The position numbers and the translations under genes are program-made. The notes below the pieces were generated by a model that did no database searches, was not told where the DNA came from, and saw only the letters and a list, made by a program, of their open reading frames with translations. Of a stretch of 64,000 bases of DNA, positions 43,584-55,439 are shown in pieces; position 1 is the stretch's first letter; each line of letters starts with the position of its first letter. Source of the DNA: Flaccisagitta enflata (lineage: Eukaryota; Chaetognatha; Sagittoidea; Aphragmophora); contig OZ231126.1 of assembly GCA_965153355.1 (NCBI GenBank), positions 11,718,001-11,782,000 on the forward strand, read 5' to 3'.

Positions 43584-45280
43584 ACTTAGAGGAAGACGAC
43601 TATCGATCGTTGCTTTATTACATATTTACACTCATTGAATCCCGCAATAACGGAAGAAAAGAGACCAACAAATTTGGTCTGTTATCGGCGGACTTCCACT
43701 ATTAGGTTAATGTCATGGAAAAGGGTCCGTGGACGGAGTGAAATCCATCAATTTTAAAATGTTGAAAATTGATCAAAACCATACATCACCATGTAGCTAG
43801 CCTTATATAATGTATGAATTGATACTTGGATTTTCTTATGTGAGCTCATTTTTCATACAAATTAGGCCTAATTACACATTTTTTTGCAAACGAACTTATA
43901 ATAAAATTAGTTGAATACAATGAAGAAATCAATATGAAAGTCAAATTCTTGATGAATATGTTCAAGCAATCATGTGTGATCATGTTTCTGAATTTTTCAA
44001 AAAAATTTTGAGTTTTTTGGAAAAAATCTCTATAAGTACCATTTCTGGCTGGGTGGGTTGTTGGAGGAAAAAATTTTTTTGCCAAGCTCTGTTTCGTGCC
44101 AGTGACGAGGCACCTTTAACGGAAGCTTCATGCAAAATTTCAACCAGATCGGACAATTATTTCAAAAGTTATGACGTTTTTTCAATTTTTTTTCTGGTAG
44201 GTTGGTTGGTCTGTCTGGACTCCTCGGCATTCTTTAAGACACACCAGAATATGGGTGAAGAACCCTCTTGATCTAGGTAACAACCATGCAAAATTGCGTT
44301 GGGCTAGCTCAAATAGTTTTTGGGATAAGCCAATTTGAATTTTAAGAAATTTTACTAAATTGAGGCATAAAAGCATCGCGCCTTTGTGTGAGAAGCGCTG
44401 TGTGGAAACAAAGAATTAACTATGAGGCTTCGTCGGCGAGCGTTACAATTCACTCCCTATTTCAGTACTGATCAACTTTGTAATTTCATTGTGACCAAAC
44501 GAATCAGAGTTAAGACTTGAAATCTTAGGTGAAGGTACAGAATTTCACCATCTTTCTCATCATGTAGATGAATTTTCCGTTAATCATGTTACTATGCCTT
44601 GACAGAGTATGAATCATAGTGTGACACAAGTGTGACACCACCAACAAGGAGCACCTTTGAATTGTAACACTCTAGGAAAATGTTGATTTCTCCAAAATGA
44701 AATGGAAAAAATCCTTGAAATTTGGAGGAAATGTCGTTCAACTAGTTGTTAATGCAATGACAAAAGAAAAAATGGTTAATGTTTGAACAATCATAGGCTT
44801 ACAAAAAAAAATGTCGGCTTATCTCATTTTGAGAAAATAATGACAGAAAAATGAAGGGGAAGAGTATTAGAATTTGTAGTCATTTTTTTTCGTCCTACAG
44901 TTGAGTTATTGAGTCCAAATTTTTTGCACATATCAATGGATGGATAGAGATAGCTTACAAGCTATGGGATAACTCTGCTTGACATTTTTTGATTGCTTAA
45001 ACAAGCTTTTTGCTTACAGGGACAAAATCGGGACAGGCCAAAAAAGGCCCTTCTACCCCTGTTTTGGACCCCATAGGGGCAGTTGGAGGAGCAAAAATTG
45101 GTTTGGCATGGCGCACCAGGTAGTTAGGTATGTAACCCAACCTTTGTGACCTTATTTAATACAGCAGCAGAAGCGATGACACTTCTACAATGGTGGAGAG
45201 TCAGGGTTTCTTGGGCGGACCCCGATGCGCGGAATTAACCATTAATGAATGCTAAATGGCAATAAAAGTAATAACCAGTA
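43584..45280. other. AT-rich stretch, no gene recognised
   Basis: Open frames are short and lack recognisable motifs. Phrases such as gcaaaatttcaaccagatcgg recall the 165-bp array (18.5-19.6 kb) and 49.96 kb, so part is probably old interspersed repeat. Confidence 0.4.
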
Positions 45281-45284
45281 ACCC

Positions 45285-45430
45285 CAGGATTGTACTTGGT
45301 CAGCAGCATCCAACGGACACTCTCCGTTGACCTGCTTGGAGTGGTTAGCTAAGGACTTTAGATCAAAGCAAAGCAGGGCCCCAAAGGGCCTATGTCCTGT
45401 GGTTGTAGTACACGGGGGGGGGGGGACTTC
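45285..45430. mobile_element. Left terminus of a GGCC-ended element
   Basis: Outer module ggtcagcagcatcc, then agcagggccccaaagggcctatgtcctgtgg and a run of ten Gs. No matching inverted end occurs nearby, so this is a solo terminus. Confidence 0.55.
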
Positions 45431-45689
45431 TTGGTCAGCTAAGAATATCACCTACAACTGATGAAATCTGTTTGTCCCCTAAAGTCCGTTCGAGCGGAAT
45501 TTAACTATCATCAATTCATCATCAAAACTGTATGAAAAGTGGAACAATTTCCCTCACTATACCCAAACTGAAATAAATGGAAGAGGGCCTTGTGAAGTGA
45601 ACCCTCACTGACTAGTTAATACGCGCACCACTTCCATACTAGAATTCAAATATCGCCGCGATTCCTACTTTCGATTTTGTCTCCATAAC

Positions 45690-45905
45690 AACTTCATATG
45701 CTTAATTATAAGAAATCTATTTGCTTAAACATTGAAGACCCATGAAAAAGTGAAGGGGGAAGTTGTTAACTTGTTGTCCCTTTCATGATAAATCGTTTTT
45801 GACTTTCCGCTTTAGCTTAAGAAAAAAAAATCAAAACATTAACTTATTCTGAAATACCCCCTTTTAGGCTCTCTCAGCGGCACTCATTTTTACACATGTA
45901 GTTTT
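45690..45905 (+). repeat. Direct repeat shared with 30388-30630
   Basis: Second copy of the segment described in intron 2 (gtttttgactttccgcttta, taggctctctcagcggc). Here it lies immediately before an HP-D element; in intron 2 it lies immediately after an HP-A element. Confidence 0.6.
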
Positions 45906-45922
45906 CCATAAGACAGAATCTG

Positions 45923-46054
45923 AACAAGGCCAAGTAGGCCAATAAGGTGCGACGTGTGGATCGTCGAACGAATGCGTTACCCCACAGACCAACAGACCGA
46001 CCGACAGACCGACGGACACAGCCAGTTATAGAGGTGCTTTGTCGCACCTAAAAA
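45923..46054 (-). mobile_element. HP-D hairpin element, intact and compact
   Basis: On the minus strand: TTTTTAGGTGCGACAAAGCACC, tctataactggctgtgtccg, short GTCC/GTCGG tetramers, then the distal CGTCGCACCTtattggcctacttggccttgtt. The nine bases AGGTGCGAC of the hairpin are matched exactly by the complementary GTCGCACCT near the other end. Smallest complete member, 132 bp. Confidence 0.85.
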
Positions 46055-46240
46055 CGCTCCCTCTCAATTCAACCCATACGCAAAGTGCTAACCAAAAGTG
46101 GTGTGTATGAAGTGATATAACGGTTCACGCGACGGTCGCGACTGTTGCCCCGTTTAGAAGAACAAATCCCAGTCATCGTGGTTGTCAAGATTGAAAGGTT
46201 GATTCGGCACTATTTTCACATTTATTAAAGCTGGGTTTTG

Positions 46241-46362
46241 AACAAGGCCGTATACACGGCAACATCAGTCGCGGACGGGTGGGCAGGAGCGGAAAACCTC
46301 AAAAAAGAACTTTGTGACCGACCGACGGACCGACGGACCGACCGACCGAAAAGTGGCTTATG
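46241..46362 (-). mobile_element. HP element, hairpin end missing
   Basis: The distal end aacaaggccgtatacacggc, cagtcgcggacgggtgggca and gaccgaccgacgg units are present. The sequence then leaves the family at gaaaagtggc without a hairpin. Confidence 0.6.
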
Positions 46363-47195
46363 TCACAGTGCAAACGAAGACGAAATTTGACCAGTCAAAG
46401 GGTGATGAAAATGAAGTTTGCATATTCATAAATTTTTTTTTACCACTCTATAAAATAGTCTATGGGGTGTTAAAAAATAAAAAATCAATGCAAAATCTTT
46501 TTTCGGTTTAGCTCTATATCAAAAAAAGTAATTTGAAAAAATTCTTAAATTAAGGCTAACTTCAAATGCAATTTTTGGTGTTTTAAGCGCTCTCATTTTG
46601 ATGAAATTTGACATGCAGGTAGTACTTGATGTGAAGTACCACCAGTTAAGATTTTGGCCAAATTGGCCTACTCTAAGGGGGGTAACAACAGCATTTTTCA
46701 TTAATATTATTAAAGAAACATATTTTTTTCTTAATTTAGGTACCTGAAAATTATCACATATTAATTTTTTTTCTATACAACTTATTTAGGGTCCATTTGA
46801 TGTGCATGCCAAGTGTCAGGGCTATAAATCAATTTTTAAAAAGCTTGTAAAGTGAAAAAGAGTTTAAAGTTAGCAAATTTTGCAATTTTTGATTGACAGC
46901 CCTTAAATAGATTGTTATAAGACACCCAAAAATGCCTCCCAGGGTCATGAACATTTTACAGGCATCACTAACAGACCCCTTAAGAAATTTTTGCCTATGG
47001 TTTTTAGGTCCCTGCGATGCCATATTAAAATATACAAAATTATGTTCTATGGAAAACTAGGAGTGATGCGCGTAGTAACTAGTCAGTGAGGGCTCACATG
47101 GCTCTCTTCCATTTATTTCAGTTTGGGTATAGTGAGGGATGTTGTTCCACCTATCATAGCATGGGGATATGAATTCTAAGACCTTCGCCGTTTTC

Positions 47196-47352
47196 CTTTA
47201 TAGTCGCAGACACGCAACTCTATAAGAGGCTTGGTCTGTTTGACCGTCCGTCCGTTGGTCCGTCCGTCAGCATGAGTCGAAAAGTGGAAAAACGCGCATA
47301 TCCGCCCCTGCCCACCCGTCCGCAACTGGTGGCTGTGTATCAGGCCATGTTC
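47196..47352 (+). mobile_element. HP-B hairpin element
   Basis: tatagTCGCAGACACGCAACTC, tataagaggcttggtctg, GTCC units, cagcatgagtcgaaaagtgg, the inner site cccGTCCGCAACTggtggctg and the end tgtatcaggccatgtt. Confidence 0.7.
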
Positions 47353-47826
47353 CTATTTTCATTTATCATCCGTTTTGTTTCGCGAAAAACATTTCCAGCG
47401 TCATGCAAATTAGGATAAGAGGCAACATTTCTGTTTGTCTATCTAGTGGTCTCTCTGTCCGTTTTTCTTTCAAAGTATGCACAAATGTCGATAATTGTAC
47501 ATTTTGGTAACGTTCTGGGCCCCCGCTATTCATTTGTAATGTACTACGAAGCAGGATCTTGACTAGGATTACCTCAACTTTCATTTGATCCCCATTCACT
47601 CAGATTCACCATCCTCATCTGGCGTAAGTGTTAACAGAAGCTAGATCGAAACACTACACTGCTATGTCAGTCCGACTGTCTCCCTCTGTCTGTCTCCTAT
47701 TGTTTATCTCCTTTGTCTATCTCCGTCAGTTTGTCAGTCTTTTTTTTCTGTCAGCCTGTCTCCGTTTTTTTGTCTGTCGGTATCTCTGCCAGCCTCTATC
47801 TCCTCCTAGCTCTTTTACCGTCTCCA

Positions 47827-47911
<85 letters not shown>
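47827..47911. repeat. CT microsatellite
   Basis: About 42 CT units, preceded by a looser ctgtctgtctcc stretch. Confidence 0.95.
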
Positions 47912-47916
<5 letters not shown>

Positions 47917-48029
47917 ACGGGCGCGCGGCAACAAGCTTCTTTTTCTTCTTCTTCCTCTTCTTTCACTTTTTTTTTTGCTTTTTACTTTTTTTATATTTTT
48001 CTCTTCTTCTTTTTCTTCTTTTTGTTAAT

Positions 48030-48090
48030 TTTTTAGTCGCGTGGTACGCGACTCTGAACCCCGCTGTGTCGGTCCATCCGTCGGTCTTCT
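48030..48090 (+). mobile_element. HP-A hairpin end, continued as CT tract
   Basis: TTTTTTAGTCGCGTGGTACGCGACTC, tgaaccccgctgtgtcgg and tccatccgtcgg, then a direct passage into the long CT tract. No distal end follows. Confidence 0.65.
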
Positions 48091-48098
48091 TCTTTGTC

Positions 48099-48440
<342 letters not shown>

Positions 48441-48565
48441 TTTCTTCAATTTAATTAATAGGCTTCTTTATCCAAGTCAATGAAAACAATTTTGCGTTTC
48501 ACCAATTTTTTCCTTGATTTCCTGTTTGGTCCTTCTTCTTCTTCTTTTTCTTCTTCTTCTTCTTT

Positions 48566-48567
<2 letters not shown>

Positions 48568-48655
<88 letters not shown>
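48568..48655. repeat. CT microsatellite after CTT units
   Basis: cttcttctttttcttcttct passes into about 42 CT units. ttcttctttgtcctctctct precedes both this tract and the 330-bp tract, so the two may be duplicates. Confidence 0.9.
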
Positions 48656-48662
<7 letters not shown>

Positions 48663-48739
48663 TTCTTACCCACGTCTTCTCATCGTTCTTTTCCGAATAG
48701 TCAGGGAGTTTAACGGCAGATTGGTTTGAAAATTTTAAT

Positions 48740-49800
48740 AACAATGATTTTATTGATGAAAATGCTAATTTTGGTCATTTTAGCCCATTTTAGCCTGTTT
48801 TTGGTCTATCATGACCCCGGTATCAATGTCAAAAGTTTTTTTGTCCTAGTTCTGACTGGATATAGTGAGATTTATAAAGGAATTCAACGCATGAATTTTA
48901 ATTTTGACTATTTTAGGCTATTTTAGCCTGTTTTTAGCCTGTTATAGCCTCGATAACAGTTTCCAAAGATATCAACAAGTATATTTGACCTAGTTCTGAC
49001 CTGAATGAGTGAGATTTATAAAAAAATTCCAAATAACTATAATTTTTTTAGATAAAAATGTTAATTGTATCAGTTTTCAAAGTATATCTGACCTAGTTCT
49101 GACTGAATAGAGTGAGATTGGCAAAAGAATTATTGATAACAATGATCAAAGTATATCTGACCTAGTTCTGAATGAATAGAATGAGATTGGCAAAAAAATT
49201 ATTAATAACAATGATCTTCTTGGCCATCTTAGGCTATTTTTGGCCTGTTTTTGGCCAGGTATGACAGCTGGGGAGTAACAAAGGTAGTAGAGCTAATTAC
49301 CTGTATTTTCGTGCTTTCTTCTAGCCGTGCGTTTGCCATGTTAACTTAAGTCAAACATTATAACTGATTGTTTTTTAGAAAGACCATATCAAAAGCTTTA
49401 TTTTGATACCATTTTTGATATGTTTGACCGAATCTGGCTTGGCGTGTTGACCCAGACAGAAAATGATGAGGAAAAATAGTGCAGATGCGGGTCCGGTAAT
49501 TTTACAAAAATCATACCCGAAGTAAATCATGTCAAGGGCTGCTAATGGGTGAATTCATCTCAACTCGGACTCACCCCCTAGAGGGTCAGATTAAGCATCA
49601 AAAGGTGGTGGTAATCAAGCCTAATTACTTTCGGCAGGAACTAGGCCTAATACCCTGCTTTGGACACAAAGTAACTAGAGGTATTGATTCTAATTACTTA
49701 GAAGTAATTAAAGCTAGTGACTTTTTTCACAAACTGATTCTATAGACGGTCTGCTACTCCGCATAAGCTAGGGGTGAGTGTCCAAAGACCTGAATGGTGG
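48740..49800 (+). mobile_element. Element with gattttggc-type inner units and long terminal arm (right half)
   Basis: The first part has units of 90-200 bp (cctagttctgactgaatagagtgagatt; ttaggctattttagcctgttttt). From about 49262 a unique arm runs to 49800. That arm is inverted at 60450-60900, where it precedes the same inner units. Together the copies imply a full element of arm, units and inverted arm, of which each locus keeps a different half. Confidence 0.6.
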
Positions 49801-49859
49801 AGAAGTGTTCCATGTCGCTTAGGGAACACAAATCACCCCTCGGTAAATTTTTACTAAAG

Positions 49860-50197
49860 CAATTTTTTTGTCAAAATCACTTCCTCAACGGAAATGAAAA
49901 TGACAGTAACGCCACAATGCTTGGATTGGGCTCATTCGACGACATTTTTTAAGTAGTTTCTCTGTGTAAAATTTCATCTCAATCGGTCAAATGGTTGCCG
50001 AGAAAATTGAATTTGCATTTCAAAAATGGCAAAACAATTGTATTCTTTTTTCATGGAAATTTCGATATATCTTCAACCGTTCCATGCGACGAAAAATTTA
50101 GTGATGGGTGGACGGACAGACAGACTGCAACTGACCGACAGGGCAGTTTACCAGAAAGTGGCTCAAAAAAGCTGCTGTATACATGCGACTAAAAACA
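49860..50197 (+). mobile_element. Repeat ending in an HP-like terminus
   Basis: gtaaaatttcatctcaatcgg and catggaaatttcg resemble phrases at 43.9-44.2 kb. ggtggacggacagacagactg and the end catgcgactaaaaac have the form of an HP hairpin end, whose other arm is unclear. Confidence 0.4.
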
Positions 50198-50424
50198 CAG
50201 TGGCATTGACGCAGACATGTCGATTACTAAGCTGAGTATCTTTACCACAGATATGTGCTCTCTCAGTGCTCTGTTCCTGTAAATGTAAATCACAGTGTAA
50301 TGTAGCTTGCGAGAGCGATAGCGATAGTCAGACAGATAGACAGACAGACCGACCGACCGATAGATTGAAACAGACAAATACAGCAGAGCAGACTGGCACA
50401 GACGGAAAAAAAGAATGACGGGGA

Positions 50425-50455
<31 letters not shown>

Positions 50456-50510
50456 TCACATATAGAGACAGTGAGCGTTTGTATTTTTAAAGCAAATCTG
50501 ACGTCCGACT

Positions 50511-50737
50511 TTTTGTTGCGGACACGCAATTCTATAAGAGACTTTGTCCGTCTGTCTGTCTGTCCGTCCGTACGTCGGTTGATCCGTAACGCATGAGTCG
50601 AAAAGTGCAAAAACGAACATTTTGGATGTTTCTTTTTGAATAGGTGTGTTGGTGGGGGGGGGCATAGGGTAAGGATGGGGTTTGGATGCCCCTGCCCACC
50701 CATCCGCAACTATTTTGTGACTCCGCGTCACTTGTTC
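50511..50737 (+). mobile_element. HP-B hairpin element
   Basis: TTTTGTTGCGGACACGCAATTC, tataagagactttgtccg, GTCC units, gcatgagtcgaaaagtgc, gtttggatgcccctgccc, the inner site catCCGCAACtattttg and the end ccgcgtcacttgtt. Same ending subtype as at 8138-8352. Confidence 0.75.
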
Positions 50738-50922
50738 TATTTGCTCTAGAGAACTACAAAAGGTTCAAAGCAACGAGACAAAGATGCTTGCACCGCTTAC
50801 ACCACTCACTCGCTTTGCTCGCTCTCTCCGTTCATGGGCCTGCTCACTTACTTTGCTCACTCCCTTGTAGGATGGTTGCTATTCATAAACATGTGTTCAC
50901 GCTGTAATCATGTTTCACAGAA

Positions 50923-51129
50923 AACAAGGCCGGATACATGGCTACCAAACTCGCGTGCGGGTGGGCAGGGGCCATATCTGAGGTCACCAGATCAATTGGG
51001 CAGGAGCAGTGAGGTCAAAGAAATAAAATCATGAAAAATAGTAAAGTGTGACCGACCGACCGACCAACCAACCGACCAACCGACCGACGGACAAAGCGGG
51101 TTGTAAAGTCGCGTGCACGCGACTAAAAA
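50923..51129 (-). mobile_element. HP-A hairpin element
   Basis: aacaaggccggatacatggc, the inner site actCGCGTGCgggtgggcagg, gaggtcaccagatcaattggg, gaccgaccgaccaaccaac units, then gggttgtaaagtcgcgtgcacgcgactaaaaac. The terminal palindrome is perfect. Confidence 0.8.
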
Positions 51130-51652
51130 CGCGATCGTCGTCCTCACTAGAAACATGCTCTAACTGAATTAGGTGTGCTCAGCACTAATTAGGTGGGCAT
51201 TTGAAAAAAATTCATTTATTGGTTTGCAGTCTTTTTTCGTTACCAGAGTTACCAGATTTGGGGGAAAGGATTTGTATACTGCTGGGATATTGCTCTACTA
51301 TTGCATTGATATTTACATTTAGTTATACATAAAAAACAAGTCATCTAAGGATCACACGTGGTCAGCGGTACCCGATGCACTGCTCGGAGTGATTCGCTGG
51401 AGAAGTGGAGTGAGAGCAGGGCAGCGGCCCCATAGAGCCAATGTCCTGTAAGGCACAGGGGGGAATTTCCATACTTCCTGAGAGGGCATATTTGAGGCCT
51501 AAGGACCAATTTTCCATGATATTCAATGGGAGTTTTGCATTTTTCAATTTTTTGTCAATTTGCCATGTTATTCAATGGGAATTTCACATTTTTTTTCATT
51601 TCTTATCAATTTTCCATGTTATTCAATGGGAAATATGAATTTTATCACTTTT

Positions 51653-53160
51653 TGGGCAGCGGCCCCGGAGGGGCCGATGACCTATGATTCCACATAGGAC
51701 AGCGTGCCCACAAAGCCAACATTTAGGGTATCAAAATAGGTCAAAATAGAAAACATACATGAATGAAAATAGAAAAACAAGTGAATAAAAGTGATTTAGA
51801 TAAGACATGCATGATATTTGAAAGCAAAATTTGCATCCCTTTGGCAAGAGACTCCGATTTAGCTTATATAACTGAAGAAGATTTACTGAAAATTTCTACA
51901 AATTTCTTGTTTTGTCACTGACAAGGGGTTGGTCGAAATAATAATTTTGCATAGAAAATGAAAAAATGAAAAATCAAAGAACATAGTTCTCTTCCCGAAT
52001 CGTTTTTAGAGAGAACTATGTTTTTGAAAATGCAAAATTTTTCTGGGTGTGGCTTGCTTGTAATTTCGACATCAGAAAAAAGAAAAAAATGTCAATAAGA
52101 TTTCACAAAAAAATCTTCATTTTTTGCCATTTTCCTTAAGAATTGCTCATCAAAAGGCAACTTAAAGCGTACACACTCGACTGATTCGCGAAGTGAAATC
52201 CTGGGCTTAAATCCATCCTTAAATGGATATCCCTTGGTTTAGAGCTTACATATAAGAATTAGTCATAGCGACAAGCAACTTAAAAGCTTAAATCGATAGA
52301 TTTCAACTCAAGGATTTTCATTCGAAAGAAATACTACTTCGCGATTTACAATTAAACAAAGTAAGTGTGCGTAGAATATGAAACAGTCATACATATCAGG
52401 TTTATCCAGTGACAACTTGAGCAATGAAAACATATGTGGAAGGATAATCAGTCCATTATTGATGCAAAAGTGGGGTGAAGCACTTCATTTTTCCCTGGCA
52501 TATTTGACGTCATAGGGCAATTTTCTCTGGTTTCCGTCCGTCCGTACGTCCCCCCTCGAAGCTTCACAACAAGCCTCCCGGACTGCAAACGAAGCCCTTT
52601 TGATCCCAAATCAGGCCTCTCAGACATCACATCAGGCCTTTCAGAACTTAAACTGACCTTTCTGACCCTAAATCAGGCCCTTTCAGACCCTGAATAAGGC
52701 CTCCTAGACCCTAAATCAGGCCTCTAAGATCCCAAATCAGGCCTCTCAGATCCCAAATCAGGCTTCTCAGACCTAAATCAGGCCTCTCCAACCCCAAGTT
52801 AACTATTTCAGACCCCAAATCAAGCATCTCAGACCCTAAATCAGGCCCTTACAGACCCCAAATCAGACCGCTGAGACCCCAAATCAGGCCTTTCAGACCC
52901 CAAATTAGAACCCTATGCCCCCAAATCAGTCCCTTTCAGACCCCAAATCACGCCTCTCAGACCCTAAATCAGACCTTTCAGACCCAAAATCAGGCCTCTC
53001 AGCCCCCCCAACCTAGCTTTTCAAACCGGAAAAAAATTGTCCTATTTGGAATCATAGGTCTCGTCCCCTCCGGGGCCGCTGCCCCTCTCATAATCTCATA
53101 CCCACATACACTAACTTAGGGGCATCGGGTACTGCAGACCATGTAACGCTTTTGCGACTT
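51653..53160. mobile_element. Inner GGCC-ended element with caggcct minisatellite
   Basis: The left end gggcagcggccccggagggg, then ccgatgacctatgattcc. The right end ggaatcataggtctcgtcccctccggggccgctgcccc, then ggggcatcgggtactgcagac. The core (52560-53010) is a 20-22 bp array (aatcaggcctctcagacccc). It is interrupted by the 3-bp-duplication element at 51698-52512. Confidence 0.75.
51698..52512 (+). mobile_element. Interspersed element with 3-bp target duplication (copy 2)
   Basis: Same ends as 851-1462, flanked by TAG at 51695-51697 and 52513-52515. Removing it together with one TAG restores a normal left arm of the GGCC-ended element (compare catgggggattttct at 58677). It carries about 200 extra bases (52173-52375, with cttcgcga near both ends of that block) that copy 1 lacks. 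Confidence 0.85.
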
Positions 53161-53166
53161 TTGGTA

Positions 53167-53729
53167 CAGTAGATCTCGTCTAGACTTGAGATAACAGGGG
53201 CAAGCATTGTAGGAATACAATTAAAGCCAGGGGACTGATATTTGGAACATAGACTAATGAAATGATGCTTTATTGCCCATGATAGTTGGTTGCCATGGAA
53301 ACGCATTTCTATGTATTTACGCTAAAATATCAACATTTTGAGAAATTTTTTGAGGGAACATTGCTTAAAATTAAATTTGCTAAAACTTTCCTACAGTAAG
53401 TTCTGTAAGAATGTCGCTCGTTTAGCGGTTGCTCGGGGTTGTCACACATGGATACGCTCCCTAGCAACGGCCAAACAAGCGATATTCTTACAGAACATAC
53501 TGTGGGAAAGTTGTAGCAAATTTGATTTTAAGCAATGTTCCCTCAAAAAATCTCTCAAAATATTAATATTTTAGCAAGAATACATGGAAATGTGTTTCCA
53601 TGGCAACCAAGTATCATGGGGAATAAATCATTCTTTTATTAGTTTATATTTCAAATATCAGCCCCTTAGCTTTATTTGTTCTTCTATAATACTTGCCCCC
53701 GTTATCTCAAGTCTAGACGAGATCTACTG
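53167..53729. mobile_element. Fold-back MITE with TA duplication
   Basis: CAGTAGATCTCGTCTAGAC at one end and its inverse at the other, TA on both sides. Arms of about 270 bp mirror each other (for example ttgccatggaaac, and gtttccatggcaa at 53595), with a short loop near 53440. CAGT ends and TA indicate a Tc1/mariner-type enzyme in trans. No coding sequence. Confidence 0.9.
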
Positions 53730-54328
53730 TAAATATTCCATGTTATTCAATGGGATGTTTGCATTTTATCAATTTTCCATGTTATTTAATGAGAATTTGA
53801 GGCTTGAGAAGCTTCGGGGAGGGGGGGCAAACGGATGGAAGGACGGACGTATGAAAATTCACCCCTGTGTCCTACAGTAGGCCTTGATCTACAACTTGGA
53901 ATTTCTAAGGCTGAGAGCGGATCTCGCTTTGAAAAAAACTCGCCCCCTGAAGTGTTGACTGTTGTTACAGGCTCTATACTACGATGGACCATTTACTGAA
54001 AATGTTAAAAACGCGCTTTGAAAAGCAGTCCCACATGTGAGGTTATTCCCATGGAATGAGAGAAATTTGTCTGGGGCTTCAAAACAATCTGCAACCATCG
54101 CTTACATCTCTGTGGCAACATCAAAACTCAGTAAGAGATTATTTTAGAAGAACACTGCTTTTCCAATTGGCATTGGACGTCTTAGTATGACACGTACCTC
54201 CTTGTTTTGAATAAATTTTTTTTTATCTTTTTATATTTACACGTTTACGTCAAGAATAGATTTAAAGAATCAAAAATATATTAAGTATCATGAATTAATA
54301 GCTTAGGTTTGAAAACTGCTATGATAAT

Positions 54329-54337
54329 CATACACAC

Positions 54338-54369
<32 letters not shown>

Positions 54370-54377
54370 ACACACAT

Positions 54378-54469
<92 letters not shown>

Positions 54470-54544
54470 ACACACATACACACACACACACACACACACA
54501 TACACACACATACACACACATACACACACATACACACACATACA

Positions 54545-54592
<48 letters not shown>
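54329..54592. repeat. CA microsatellite with CATA interruptions
   Basis: A perfect run of about 40 CA units in the middle, flanked by (CA)n-CATA higher-order units of 10-12 bp. Non-coding. Confidence 0.97.
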
Positions 54593-54593
<1 letters not shown>

Positions 54594-54828
54594 ATTTGTT
54601 TACAATAGAGTGCTATCACGCTCTCAAAGCTACAACATACAGTAACAAGTTCTAGTTTCATTATCCCCAACTTATTACCACGTGCATTGAATCACAACCA
54701 TTGTGTCATCTTTTTAGAAGCATCCTCTCATCCCAAAAAAGGGTGTGTCTGCAGGAAGGTCAGTCAGTCTGTCCATCTGTAGCAAGAAATGATTTTCTGG
54801 GGGTTTTCTCTCAATTTCTTCATTTCTT

Positions 54829-55355
54829 TTTGGGCAGCGGCCCCAAAAGGGATGAAGTTCTATAGAACACAGAGGAGCTTTTGTTCTGTCGTCCATTTGT
54901 CTGTTTGTTCATTCATCCCCCACTTTCAGGCCTCTCAAGCTTCTCAGGCCTAATCAGGCCTCTTTTGACTCATAGACCTCTCAGACCTTGAATCAGGTAT
55001 CAAATTAGCCCTTTCAGAGCCTCAAATTAGGCATCTCAGGCATTACATCAAGTTTCTAGGGCCTCAAATCTGGCCACTCAGGCCTCTATTCATCCCTCTA
55101 GGACTTCAAACCTATTTAGCCACAAATCAGGCCTCAATGCAGGTTTCTCAGGCCTCTAATCGATCCTCTTAGGCTTCAAAACTGCCCTCGCAGGCCTCAA
55201 ATCATGGATAAGACAGGCGCACAGATGAACAAACAAAAGTCTCCTTGTGTTCTACAGGACTTTGTGCCTTTTGGGACCGCTGCCCTGCTTCCTCCCACAA
55301 CCATGCAGAGCAGGGCAATGGTATCGCTGACCACATTTTGCCCTTGGGTGACTGG
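54829..55355. mobile_element. GGCC-ended element
   Basis: The left end gggcagcggccccaaaaggg, then atgaagttctatagaacac. The right end gttctacaggactttgtgccttttgggaccgctgccctgct. The core is a caggcctca array of about 20 bp. The outer module gcagggcaatggtatcgctgaccacattttgccc follows. Confidence 0.75.
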
Positions 55356-55439
55356 TTTTATGATATCTTGTATCTAAAGAGGACAAATCTATTGAACATA
55401 AGCATAAGCAATGTTAACTAGCATTAGTCACATAAGGTT

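Larger units (their letters stand above)
45527..47160. mobile_element. Inverted-repeat element with nested insertions
   Basis: The left end at 45527-45624 (gtggaacaatttccctcact, ctgaaataaatggaagaggg, cctcactgactagttaatac) is the inverse of 47060-47160 (gtaactagtcagtgaggg ... cctcacta and tgttccac, read inverted). Part of the same sequence occurs at 12335-12400. Inside lie an HP-D element (45923), a truncated HP element (46241) and an unidentified AT-rich part (46380-47050). Confidence 0.6.
51358..53880. mobile_element. Outer GGCC-ended element of a deep nest
   Basis: The left terminus ggtcagcggtacccgatgc, then gcagggcagcggccccatag and aatgtcctgtaaggcacagg, is followed by ttccatgttattcaatggga units (51515-51640). 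The same units resume at 53737-53800, followed by acccctgtgtcctacagtagg at 53865. Between the two halves sit a second GGCC-ended element and a fold-back MITE. Confidence 0.6.
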
